DNA of 40,385 bases from an uncultured Lachnospiraceae bacterium (GTDB lineage Bacteria > Bacillota > Clostridia > Lachnospirales > Lachnospiraceae). The position numbers and the translations under genes are program-made. Positions 17,754 through 27,442 of the stretch are shown here, in pieces (position 1 is the stretch's first letter; each line of letters starts with the position of its first letter). The notes below the pieces were generated by a model that saw only the letters and a program-made list of their open reading frames with translations, did no database searches and had not been told where the DNA came from. The DNA lies in contig CANPXP010000024.1 in assembly GCA_947586255.1 (NCBI GenBank), positions 1 to 40,385 of the forward strand. The letters run 5' to 3'.

Positions 17754-19370
17754 ATGTTAGGTGCAGATGCTATGGTAAAATGCCTTGAGGAAGAAGGCGT
17801 AAAATATGTATTCGGCTATCCGGGAGTCGCGATATGCCCTTTTTACAACAGTATACTGGAATCGCGGATCGACACGATTCTGATCCGCACGGAGCAGAAC
17901 GCGGCGCATGCGGCCAGCGGGCTCGCGCGCGTGACGGGGAACGTGGGCGTGTGCGCCGTGACCTCCGGCCCCGGCGCGACCAACGTGATCACCGGCATCG
18001 CCACCGCTTTTGCGGACAGCATTCCGCTCGTGTGCATCACAGGGCAGGTGAACAGCGCGCTGCTGGGGTCCGACGTGTTCCAGGAGGCGGACATTACCGG
18101 CGCGGTGGAATCCTTTGTGAAATACAGCTATCTCGTCAAGGACGCGGAGGAGATCCCGAGAATCTTCAAGGAGGCCTTCCATATCGCCAACACCGGCAGA
18201 AAAGGGCCCGTGCTGATCGATGTGCCCATCGACGTACAGAATGCGCCGGTTTCCAGATTCAAATATCCTGACGAGGTGAATATGCGCACCTACAAGCCGA
18301 CGGTCAAGGGCAATGCGGTGCAGATCCGGAAAGTGGTGAAGGAACTTTCCAAAGCGAAAAGACCCATTATCTGCGCCGGCGGCGGCGTGCTGCTCGGCGG
18401 GGCGGAGCATGCGCTGCGCGCCTTTGTGGAGCGCTACCGGATCCCCGTGGTCTCCACGATGATGGGCATCGGCGTGATGCCGACGAAGCACCCGATGTAC
18501 TACGGCATGGTCGGCAACAACGGACACCCCTACGCGAATCGGGCCATGAACGAGTCTGATCTGCTCCTTATGGTGGGCGCCAGAGTGGCGGACCGGGCGG
18601 TGAACCAGCCGGATCTGATCACGGAGAATAAGGTGCTCGTACACATCGACGTGGATCCGGCGGAGATCGGCAAGAACGTGGGGCCGACGATTCCGCTGGT
18701 GGGCGACGCCAGACATATCATCGAAGATTTTATGGAGGAAGAATTCACCTGCGAGCATGAGGCGTGGATCGATACGCTGAACGGCTATCGGGATACGATG
18801 GGCCGCGTCAGGAAGCCGAACCCCTCCTATGTGGATCCGGCGCAGTTTATCCGGATGCTGTCGGAGCGTATGCAGGACGACGCCGTCTATGTGGCGGACG
18901 TGGGGCAGAACCAGATCTGGTCGTGCAATTATCATATTGTCAAAAACGGCAGATTCCTGACCACCGGCGGCATGGGGACGATGGGATATTCCATTCCGGC
19001 TGCCATGGGCGTGAAGCTGGCGGAGCCCGAAAAACAGGTGGTTGCCGTGTGCGGCGACGGCTCCTTCCAGATGTCCATGATGGAACTTGCCACCATGCGG
19101 CAGTTTGGCGTTCCCGTGAAGATTATCGTGTTAAAGAACAATTATCTCGGCATGGTGCGCGAATATCAGCACTACACCTACAAGGACAACTACTCTGTCG
19201 TGGATCTTTCCGGCAGCCCGGATCTGGAGAAGCTGGCGGCCGCGTATGATATGAGATTTATGCGTCTTCGCACCATGGAGGGCGCGCAGGAGACCATCGA
19301 CGCTTTCCTTGAAAAGGACGAGGCCGTGCTGCTCGAATGTCTGATTGATCCGATGGATCTGGTGAAATAA
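17754..19370 (+). CDS. ilvB: Acetolactate synthase large subunit, biosynthetic type
   Basis: The enzyme condenses pyruvate to acetolactate (or with 2-oxobutyrate) using thiamine diphosphate, the first common step of valine, leucine and isoleucine synthesis. I chose ATG 17754, nine bases after GGAG; GTG 17748 lies too close to the site. The 538-residue protein shows the catalytic glutamate Glu47 in IRTEQNAAHAASG (usually RHEQ), the stretch TSGPGATNVITGIATAFADS, GSDVFQEADITG, and the thiamine/Mg motif CGDGSFQMSMMEL through NNYLGM. Two small-subunit genes follow. The histidine before the conserved Glu-Gln is a threonine here, a mild departure from most acetohydroxyacid synthases. Confidence 0.93.
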   Translation: MLGADAMVKCLEEEGVKYVFGYPGVAICPFYNSILESRIDTILIRTEQNAAHAASGLARVTGNVGVCAVTSGPGATNVITGIATAFADSIPLVCITGQVNSALLGSDVFQEADITGAVESFVKYSYLVKDAEEIPRIFKEAFHIANTGRKGPVLIDVPIDVQNAPVSRFKYPDEVNMRTYKPTVKGNAVQIRKVVKELSKAKRPIICAGGGVLLGGAEHALRAFVERYRIPVVSTMMGIGVMPTKHPMYYGMVGNNGHPYANRAMNESDLLLMVGARVADRAVNQPDLITENKVLVHIDVDPAEIGKNVGPTIPLVGDARHIIEDFMEEEFTCEHEAWIDTLNGYRDTMGRVRKPNPSYVDPAQFIRMLSERMQDDAVYVADVGQNQIWSCNYHIVKNGRFLTTGGMGTMGYSIPAAMGVKLAEPEKQVVAVCGDGSFQMSMMELATMRQFGVPVKIIVLKNNYLGMVREYQHYTYKDNYSVVDLSGSPDLEKLAAAYDMRFMRLRTMEGAQETIDAFLEKDEAVLLECLIDPMDLVK

Positions 19371-19385
19371 CGGGAGGAAAAGGTC

Positions 19386-19874
19386 ATGAAAAAAATATAT
19401 TCGGTCCTGGTGGAAAACCGTTCCGGCGTACTGTGCAAGGTGGCGGGACTTTTTTCCAGAAGATGCTTCAATATCGAGAGTCTGGCGGTGGGGGAGACGG
19501 ACGATCCGACGACCTCCTGCATGACTATCGTCAGCAGCGGCGATCAGCGCACCATGGAGCAGATCGAAAAACAGCTCAACAAGAAGCTCGACGTCATCAA
19601 GGTGAAGACCTTTGACGAGAGCGCGAGTATCAGCAGGGAGCTGATGCTGATGAAGGTGAAATACAACAGAAACAACAGGCGGGATATCATGGAGATCTGC
19701 GACGTCATGAAGGCGCAGATTGTGGATATGTCCAAGAAGACCATGATCATTCAGATCTGCGATGTGCCGGAGAAGACGCGGCTCTTGATCGATATGATGC
19801 AGTCGATCAGCATCGTGGAGGTCGCGAGAACGGGCACGCTGGCGCTGCAGAAATGTCTGGAGACGGACGTGTAG
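19386..19874 (+). CDS. ilvN: Acetolactate synthase small (regulatory) subunit, first copy
   Basis: The 162-residue protein carries an N-terminal ACT domain (YSVLVENRSGVLCKVAGLFS, then RRCFNIESLAVG) and the C-terminal small-subunit domain (ISRELMLMKVKYN, MQSISIVEVARTGTLAL). Such subunits activate IlvB and mediate feedback inhibition by branched-chain amino acids. A GGGAGGAAAAGG site precedes the ATG, and the gene is 15 bases after ilvB, so it is almost surely its operon partner. A second copy follows at 19957 behind its own promoter. The two are clearly paralogous but diverged, for example at the second half of the ACT domain (DDPTTSCM here, ADPRFTRI in the other). Confidence 0.92.
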   Translation: MKKIYSVLVENRSGVLCKVAGLFSRRCFNIESLAVGETDDPTTSCMTIVSSGDQRTMEQIEKQLNKKLDVIKVKTFDESASISRELMLMKVKYNRNNRRDIMEICDVMKAQIVDMSKKTMIIQICDVPEKTRLLIDMMQSISIVEVARTGTLALQKCLETDV

Positions 19875-19879
19875 ACAGG

Positions 19880-19908
19880 TTGACTTTTTATAGCGGAATT
19901 GATACAAT
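19880..19908 (+). promoter_or_regulatory. Predicted promoter between the two small-subunit genes
   Basis: TTGACT (19880-19885) and TACAAT (19903-19908) are 17 bases apart and lie just after the first ilvN stop. It would transcribe the second small-subunit gene with ilvC independently of the long upstream run. Confidence 0.7.
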
Positions 19909-19956
19909 AATTGACGGTGCGTAAAGGAATCCGTGCGCACGGAAAGGTTTCGGGCT

Positions 19957-21520
<1,564 letters not shown>

Positions 21521-21542
21521 GACAACAGGAAACAGAGTGCGC

Positions 21543-21573
21543 AAAGGCCCACCGGCACATGCCGATGGGCTTT
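21543..21573 (+). terminator. Hairpin after ilvC, probable terminator or attenuating structure
   Basis: An arm at 21543-21557 (containing GCCCACCGGCA) pairs with 21560-21573 (containing TGCCGATGGGC) with one bulge and one mismatch, and ends in TTTG. The following T-tract is weak, so some read-through into leuC is likely. The ilvC-leuC gap of 118 bases shows no T-box signature. Confidence 0.5.
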
Positions 21574-21638
21574 GTAATATAAATACTACGAACATATCGG
21601 GAAAGAAACAATAAACCCAATGACAGGAGGTATCATTC

Positions 21639-22904
21639 ATGGGAATGACAATGACGCAGAAAATTCTCGCGGCGCACGCGGGACTCGATAAAGTGGAGGC
21701 CGGACAGCTCATTGAGGCGAATCTGGACCTGGTGCTCGGCAACGACATCACAAGCCCGGTGGCGATTAAAGAGATGGAAAAGATGAAGGTGGACGGCGTC
21801 TTCGACAGGGACAAGATCGCCCTCGTGCCGGATCACTTCGTGCCGAACAAGGACATCAAATCCGCCGAGCACTGCAAGTGTGTCAGGGAGTTTGCGTACC
21901 GCAATAAGATCACCAACTATTTCGAGGTGGGCGAGATGGGCATCGAGCACGCGCTGCTCCCGGAGAAAGGGCTGACGGTGGCGGGCGACGTGATCATCGG
22001 CGCGGACTCCCACACCTGCACCTACGGGGCGCTGGGCGCGTTCTCCACGGGCGTCGGAAGCACGGACATGGCGGCCGGCATGGCGACGGGCAAGGCCTGG
22101 TTCAAGGTGCCATCCGCAATTAAGTTCAATCTGATCGGCAAGCCCTCCGAGTGGGTGAGCGGCAAGGATGTGATCTTACATATCATCGGCATGATCGGCG
22201 TGGACGGCGCGCTGTACAAGTCCATGGAGTTTGTGGGGGAGGGCGTTGCGAACCTCACCATGGACGACCGCTTCACGATCGCCAACATGGCCATTGAGGC
22301 GGGCGGCAAGAACGGCATCTTCCCGGTGGATGAGCTGGCGGTCGCCTACATGAAAGAACATTCCGACAGGCCTTACACCGTCTACGAGGCGGATGAGGAC
22401 GCGGTTTACGACGCGGAGTATACGATCGATCTGAGCGCTCTGCGGCCTACGATCGCCTTCCCGCATCTGCCGGAGAACACGAAAACGATAGACGAGATCA
22501 GGGAGGATATCAGAATCGATCAGGTGGTGATCGGCTCCTGCACCAACGGGCGCATCGACGATATGCGGATCGCGGCGAAAGTGCTGAAGGGCAGACATGT
22601 GGCGAAAGGGCTCCGCTGTATCGTGATTCCCGCGACTCAGGCGGTCTATCTGCAGGCGATGGAGGAGGGACTGTTAAAGACCTTCATCGAGGCGGGCGCT
22701 GTGGTCAGCACACCCACCTGCGGGCCGTGTCTGGGCGGCTACATGGGTATTCTGGCTCAGGGAGAGAGGTGCGTGTCCACCACCAACCGCAACTTCGTGG
22801 GGCGCATGGGACACGTGGAATCCGAGATTTATCTGGCGAGTCCGGCGGTGGCGGCGGCCAGCGCGGTGGCGGGCAAAATTTCCTGTCCGTGCCGTTTAGA
22901 CTGA
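21639..22904 (+). CDS. leuC: 3-isopropylmalate dehydratase large subunit
   Basis: LeuC with LeuD isomerises 2- to 3-isopropylmalate in leucine synthesis and carries a 4Fe-4S cluster. The cluster cysteines are visible as Cys301 (VIGSCTNGR) and Cys361 and Cys364 ([10 protein letters not shown]). The N-terminal half has the aconitase segments [20 protein letters not shown]. The 421-residue size is that of the shorter LeuC/HacA subfamily common in clostridia and archaea rather than the 460-residue enterobacterial form. ACAGGAGG precedes the ATG. LeuD follows after 60 bases. LeuA and LeuB are not in the window. Confidence 0.94.
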   Translation: MGMTMTQKILAAHAGLDKVEAGQLIEANLDLVLGNDITSPVAIKEMEKMKVDGVFDRDKIALVPDHFVPNKDIKSAEHCKCVREFAYRNKITNYFEVGEMGIEHALLPEKGLTVAGDVIIGADSHTCTYGALGAFSTGVGSTDMAAGMATGKAWFKVPSAIKFNLIGKPSEWVSGKDVILHIIGMIGVDGALYKSMEFVGEGVANLTMDDRFTIANMAIEAGGKNGIFPVDELAVAYMKEHSDRPYTVYEADEDAVYDAEYTIDLSALRPTIAFPHLPENTKTIDEIREDIRIDQVVIGSCTNGRIDDMRIAAKVLKGRHVAKGLRCIVIPATQAVYLQAMEEGLLKTFIEAGAVVSTPTCGPCLGGYMGILAQGERCVSTTNRNFVGRMGHVESEIYLASPAVAAASAVAGKISCPCRLD

Positions 22905-22964
22905 GCGGCTTAAGCGTGTCTTGTAAAATCAGCAGCACAGAACAGAAGGAGCGAGGTTAGTGAT

Positions 22965-23453
22965 ATGAAAGCAGCAAAGGGAACAGTTTTTAAATACGGG
23001 GACAATGTGGATACGGATGTGATCATTCCGGCGCGTTATCTGAATTCTTCCGATCCGGCGGAGCTTGCGACACACTGCATGGAGGATATCGACAAGGACT
23101 TTATCCGGCGGGTGTCGAAGGGAGACATCATCGTGGCGACCAGGAATTTCGGCTGCGGCTCGTCCAGGGAGCACGCGCCCATCGCGATCAAGGCGGCGGG
23201 CGTGAGCTGTGTGATCGCGGAGACCTTCGCCAGAATCTTTTACAGAAACGCCATCAATATCGGCCTGCCGATCGTGGAGTGTCCGGAAGCGGCGAGAGAG
23301 ATCGAGGCGGGGGACACGGTGGAGGTGAACTTTGACACGGGCGTGATCACGGATGTGACGAAGGGGACGACCTATCAGGGACAGGCGTTTCCGGAGTTCA
23401 TGCAGAGAATCATCGATGCGGAAGGACTTGTAAACTATATTAACGGCAGGTAG
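22965..23453 (+). CDS. leuD: 3-isopropylmalate dehydratase small subunit
   Basis: The 162-residue protein is the swivel domain that completes LeuC. Marks are [19 protein letters not shown] at the N-terminus and the substrate loop [19 protein letters not shown]. The length fits the small clostridial/archaeal form. Two possible ribosome sites (AAGGAG, GAGG) precede the ATG. It ends the recognisable branched-chain block; the next gene, 37 bases on, is of unknown function and not obviously metabolic. Confidence 0.94.
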   Translation: MKAAKGTVFKYGDNVDTDVIIPARYLNSSDPAELATHCMEDIDKDFIRRVSKGDIIVATRNFGCGSSREHAPIAIKAAGVSCVIAETFARIFYRNAINIGLPIVECPEAAREIEAGDTVEVNFDTGVITDVTKGTTYQGQAFPEFMQRIIDAEGLVNYINGR

Positions 23454-23490
23454 CGGACGGCGGCGCGGCAGCGTTCGGGAAGTATGATAT

Positions 23491-24246
23491 ATGGTAAACA
23501 GAATCGATAACAATAGTCCGTACGAATATCCGAGAATGCAGAATGCCGGTTCCGGCAAGAGGATAGAGGCGGAGGAAAAGTTCAGCCTGGATTATGGGAA
23601 GGGAAACAATCTTTCCGGGGAAGAGCAGGGAGAAAAGCTCGATCAGACTGCGCCGGACGTAAGTCATGACAGGAAGACGGAGCGGGACGGCGTCAGACTG
23701 GAACTGTCGGGACAGGGACAGAAGACGCTTCGCAATGTGGGAGAGAGCGCGCCGGGCGTCAGGCCGGCGGACACAGAGAAGGCGCAGCCGTCCCTGTGGG
23801 CGTCTCTTCGCGATGCGGCGCGCCGGGCGGCGGATTGGATCAAAGCGCTGTTTCAGAGGCTGTGGTACGACGCGCCGCGGGAGGCGGACGCCGGCGCTGT
23901 GACGGATGCGGAGACGGCAGGCGCAGCGGAAGATGCGGCAGAGAGCATACAGAACGCAGACGCCGCACAGGAAACGCAGGCGGCCGATGTTCCCGCGCCT
24001 ACCGCGGAGGAACTGACATACCGGATGCGCAGTGAGGAGGCCCGCATCGACAGGGAGGTGCAGCCCTATCTGAAGAGCGGCAATCTGTCCCAGGTGGTGA
24101 GCCTGCTGACGGACAATGGCAAGAAGACGTTGGCGAACAATTCCACGCTCCTGACGTACTATGACAGGAGAGGAAACATGGTCGAGCTGAGCGCCTCGGA
24201 CAGGGAGAGAATACTGCACGGAGACAGAAACGTCCGGCGGCTGTGA
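23491..24246 (+). CDS. Uncharacterised cytoplasmic protein
   Basis: I do not recognise the family. The 251-residue product has no signal peptide or membrane segment. The first 100 residues are polar and probably disordered. A central Trp-containing amphipathic stretch (WASLRDAARRAADWIKALFQ, about 108-127) is followed by an Ala/Glu/Asp-rich linker (about 136-175). A C-terminal part from about 176 looks folded (SEEARIDREVQPYLKSGNLS, then LTDNGKKTLANNSTLLTYYD). The C-terminal end looks the most constrained. The ribosome site is weak (GGGAAG). It may be translated from leuD read-through. A clear terminator lies 45 bases after the stop. Confidence 0.65.
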   Translation: MVNRIDNNSPYEYPRMQNAGSGKRIEAEEKFSLDYGKGNNLSGEEQGEKLDQTAPDVSHDRKTERDGVRLELSGQGQKTLRNVGESAPGVRPADTEKAQPSLWASLRDAARRAADWIKALFQRLWYDAPREADAGAVTDAETAGAAEDAAESIQNADAAQETQAADVPAPTAEELTYRMRSEEARIDREVQPYLKSGNLSQVVSLLTDNGKKTLANNSTLLTYYDRRGNMVELSASDRERILHGDRNVRRL

Positions 24247-24290
24247 CAGGGATTTGATGAAAAGCGGAAGCGGACAGGAACATTGTGTTG

Positions 24291-24325
24291 AAAACAGGGC
24301 GGTTGTGCAACCATCCTGTTTTTTA
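24291..24325 (+). terminator. Rho-independent terminator
   Basis: AAAACAGG (24291-24298) pairs with CCTGTTTT (24315-24322), and an inner stem GGTTG/CAACC (24301-24312) extends it. A run of T follows the stem. This closes the ilvC-leuCD-hypothetical gene block. Confidence 0.85.
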
Positions 24326-24359
24326 TCGGCGCGGTAAGATGGAACGGTGAGGAAGCGGA

Positions 24360-25106
24360 ATGGACAGGGAGGCTTTTGAGAGAGCCAAAATAAAGGTGCT
24401 TTTGAAGCAGCATGATCCCCACGGCTTTGGCACCCTGCAGGAGAAGACGGTACATGCCGTGATGAAGCTGTACTATGAGCCGAACGAGGATTATCACGAG
24501 GTGCCCATCGAGGGCTATATCGCGGATATCTACACAGGCGAGAGAATCATTGAGATACAGAACGGCAATTTCAACAGGCTGCGGCCGAAGCTGGAGGCGT
24601 TTCTGCCGCTGTACCGGGTGACCGTGGTGCTGCCGATCGCGCACCACAAATGGGTGATCTGGATGGATGAGGAGACGGGGGAACTCTCACCGCGGCACAA
24701 GTCGCCGGTGACCGGAAGCGCCTACAGCGCCTTCCCGGAGCTGTACCGTATCAAACAGTATCTCGGGCATCCCAATCTGTCCCTTGTCTTTCCACTCGTG
24801 GATATGGACGAATACAGACTCCTGAACGGGTGGAGCAAAAACCGCAAGAGGGGCTCCAGCCGCTATGACCGGATGCCGCTGGCGCTCTATGACGAGGTGA
24901 GCATCGAGCGGAAGGAGGACTTTCTGCAGCTCGTGCCCTATGAGCTGGAGGAAGCATTTACGGTAAAGGAATTCGCGCAGGCGGCGGGCATACACAGAGA
25001 CCTGGCGGGCGAGGTACTGCCGCTTTTGACCCACCTGGGGCTTTTGGACAGATGCGGAAAGCGGGGCCGGGAGTATCTGTACGGGATCAGGGAGCGGTAT
25101 CGGTAG
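24360..25106 (+). CDS. Uncharacterised protein with PD-(D/E)XK-like motif and C-terminal winged-helix-like region
   Basis: The 248-residue protein has no signal or membrane segment. Residues 50-95 read as beta strands with conserved acids: Asp56 (YIADIYTG), then Glu65-x-Gln67 (IIEIQNGNF), followed by a helix (LRPKLEAFLPLY) and a strand (VTVVLPIAH). This order matches the core of PD-(D/E)XK nucleases, with Gln in place of the usual Lys. After about residue 195 an alpha-helical region (FTVKEFAQAAGIHRDLAGEV, then LTHLGLLDRCGKRGREYLYG) looks like a winged helix that could bind DNA. A nuclease or DNA-processing role is an inference. GAGGAAGCGGA precedes the ATG. It is flanked by a terminator and a promoter, so it is likely a single-gene unit. 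Confidence 0.7.
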   Translation: MDREAFERAKIKVLLKQHDPHGFGTLQEKTVHAVMKLYYEPNEDYHEVPIEGYIADIYTGERIIEIQNGNFNRLRPKLEAFLPLYRVTVVLPIAHHKWVIWMDEETGELSPRHKSPVTGSAYSAFPELYRIKQYLGHPNLSLVFPLVDMDEYRLLNGWSKNRKRGSSRYDRMPLALYDEVSIERKEDFLQLVPYELEEAFTVKEFAQAAGIHRDLAGEVLPLLTHLGLLDRCGKRGREYLYGIRERYR

Positions 25107-25152
25107 ACGGCGGGAGAAGGTGCGGCGTGGGCGGGAAACCTGCAAATATTTC

Positions 25153-25181
25153 TTGTCTCGCCGCGGTTTGTCCGCTATAAT
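25153..25181 (+). promoter_or_regulatory. Predicted promoter of the kinase-parE-parC-rsmD run
   Basis: TTGTCT (25153-25158) and a perfect TATAAT (25176-25181) are 17 bases apart, about 38 bases before the kinase start. No other promoter is evident before parE, which begins 27 bases after the kinase gene. Confidence 0.75.
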
Positions 25182-25219
25182 AATGGAGTACATCGAACTT
25201 AGTGGCAAGAGGTTATGCG

Positions 25220-27415
25220 ATGAATGCAATAGTTGTACTGCACGGCGTGGGAACGGTCGTCGCCTTTATCCTGATGCTGTCAGTGTACCGGGCGAAGCCC
25301 TCGGAACAGCAGAAAATTTTGTTTGCGGGCACAGTGTTTACTTTTCTGGATGTGTCGGGATACTTTTTTGAACTGCAGGGGCAGAGTCTGGAGGCGATCT
25401 GCCTGGCGGTGAAGATGGAGTATGTCGGCACGACCATGGGGCTGCTCAGCTTTCTTTATTTTACCTGTCTGTACAGCAATCACCTGCACGGCAGAGGGAT
25501 CCGCTTTATCAAGGGTTTCTACGCGGTCAACAATGTCTTTATTCTGGCTTTGATCTTTACGATGGAATATCATCCGCTGTACTATAAGAGCGTTGATTAT
25601 ACGGTGGAGGACGGGATCCGTCTGCTCACCTTCGAGCCGGGGATCTTTTACCGCTGGTGGACCGTGTCCGTCACGGTGATGGGAATCGTGATCGCGCTGA
25701 TCATGGTGCAGTCCGTGCTGGAGCACAAGGGGGAGAAGAGGCCGGAACTTCTTTTTATCCTCATGGCCTCGATCGTTCCGATCGTGATGTGGCTGCTGCG
25801 GATCGCCGGCGTCTTCGGGCATTATGACTCTTATCCGTTCTCCATGCTGATCACGGAATGCTTCCTGGTGTTCGTCATGTACCGCTACCGGCTGTTCGAC
25901 GCGGTAAACCGCGCGAAGGACAGAGTGCTTGACGACATCAAGGAGGGTATCCTTGTGGCCGACGAGCTGGGGACGCTGATCTATGTCAATCAGGAGGCGG
26001 GAAAGATCTTCCCCGACGTGGACTGGAAGGACAGGGAGATGGTCGAAGAGCAGGTGTTTCACTTTATGGACACGCATGCGGACGGCTTTATCATTCAGGA
26101 ACACTTTTACGAGTGGCAGCAGAGCGATATCTATGACGACAAGAAGCGCAAGGCCGGCATTCTGTACCGTATTTCCGACACCACTGACAACTATCTGTAC
26201 ACGAAGCAGCTGATCGAGCTGAAGGAGGAGGCGGAGCGGGCCAACGAGGCGAAGAGTTCTTTCCTCGCGCGCATGTCCCACGAGATCCGGACGCCGATCA
26301 ACGCGATTCTCGGCATGAACGAGATGATCCTGCGGGAGACGGAGCTGGGGAGCGTGCGGGAGTACGCGACGAACATTTACAGCGCCAGCAAGGTGCTCTT
26401 ATCCATCATCAACGATATTCTGGATCTGTCCAAAATTGAGTCCAGCAAGATGGAACTGATGGAGGCGGATTACAATATGGGCAATCTGCTTTTGGACATC
26501 GAAAATATGATCTCCCTGCGGGCGGAAGAGAAGAATCTGAACTTCCGGATCGTGACGGACGAGAGCATGCCGAAGATGCTGCACGGCGACGAGAAGCGCA
26601 TCAAGCAGTGTATCGTGAATTTGTTGACCAATTCAGTCAAATATACGCACGAGGGCTCCGTCTCCATGCAGGTGGATTACGTCAAAAACGACGACGATTC
26701 CATCAATCTGTGGGTTTCCGTGTCCGACACGGGCATCGGCATCAAGGAGGATGATCTGTATCTGCTCTTTGATCCCTTCACCCGCTTGGATATGCGCAGG
26801 AATAAGACCATCGAGGGCACAGGGCTGGGGCTGAGTATCACGAAGCGCCTCCTGGAGATGATGGGCGGCAATCTGACCGTGGAGAGCATTTACGGCAAGG
26901 GAAGCACCTTCTCTTTCGTGGTCCCGCAGAAGGTCGCGGGAGACGAGCCTCTGGGGGATTACCGGAAGTCCGCCGACGATGTGACGCTGCCGGGCGCGCA
27001 GGAGCGCAAGGCTTACGTGGCGCCGAACGCGAAGATTCTCGCGGTGGACGACACGCGGGTGAACATCACGGTCGTCAAGGGCCTGCTGAAGCGGCTGAAG
27101 GTGCAGTTTGACTCCGCGCTGAGCGGACAGGAATGTCTGGACAAGGTGAAGGAGAACCGCTACGACATTATTCTGCTGGATCACATGATGCCCGAGATGG
27201 ACGGCATCGAGACGCTTCACAACATGCAGAAGATGGAGGAATATACACAGAATAAGCCCGTCGTCATCGCGCTGACCGCCAACGCGATCGTGGGGGCGAA
27301 GGAGGAGTATCTGAAGGAGGGCTTTGAGGATTATCTGTCCAAGCCGATTGATTCCGCGCAGCTGGAGGAGATGATCCGCAGGTATCTGCCGGAGGAACTG
27401 ATCGAGTATATATAA
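25220..27415 (+). CDS. Hybrid sensor histidine kinase with 7TM N-terminal domain and one receiver domain
   Basis: I chose ATG 25220, seven bases after AGAGG; a GTG at 25202 is in frame. The 731-residue protein starts with seven hydrophobic segments (to about residue 230), matching the 7TM histidine-kinase N-terminal region. A PAS-like part (VLDDIKEGILVADELGTLIY) follows. Then come HisKA (FLARMSHEIRTPINAILGMN, His354), the ATPase domain (NLLTNSVKYTHEG, DTGIGI, GTGLGLSI) and a receiver (ILAVDDTRVN, ILLDHMMPEMDG with Asp654). There is no output domain. It is the first gene of a run with the topoisomerase genes, which is an odd partnership. Confidence 0.92.
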   Translation: MNAIVVLHGVGTVVAFILMLSVYRAKPSEQQKILFAGTVFTFLDVSGYFFELQGQSLEAICLAVKMEYVGTTMGLLSFLYFTCLYSNHLHGRGIRFIKGFYAVNNVFILALIFTMEYHPLYYKSVDYTVEDGIRLLTFEPGIFYRWWTVSVTVMGIVIALIMVQSVLEHKGEKRPELLFILMASIVPIVMWLLRIAGVFGHYDSYPFSMLITECFLVFVMYRYRLFDAVNRAKDRVLDDIKEGILVADELGTLIYVNQEAGKIFPDVDWKDREMVEEQVFHFMDTHADGFIIQEHFYEWQQSDIYDDKKRKAGILYRISDTTDNYLYTKQLIELKEEAERANEAKSSFLARMSHEIRTPINAILGMNEMILRETELGSVREYATNIYSASKVLLSIINDILDLSKIESSKMELMEADYNMGNLLLDIENMISLRAEEKNLNFRIVTDESMPKMLHGDEKRIKQCIVNLLTNSVKYTHEGSVSMQVDYVKNDDDSINLWVSVSDTGIGIKEDDLYLLFDPFTRLDMRRNKTIEGTGLGLSITKRLLEMMGGNLTVESIYGKGSTFSFVVPQKVAGDEPLGDYRKSADDVTLPGAQERKAYVAPNAKILAVDDTRVNITVVKGLLKRLKVQFDSALSGQECLDKVKENRYDIILLDHMMPEMDGIETLHNMQKMEEYTQNKPVVIALTANAIVGAKEEYLKEGFEDYLSKPIDSAQLEEMIRRYLPEELIEYI

Positions 27416-27442
27416 CCGCAGAGTAAAACAGAGGTAAACAGT

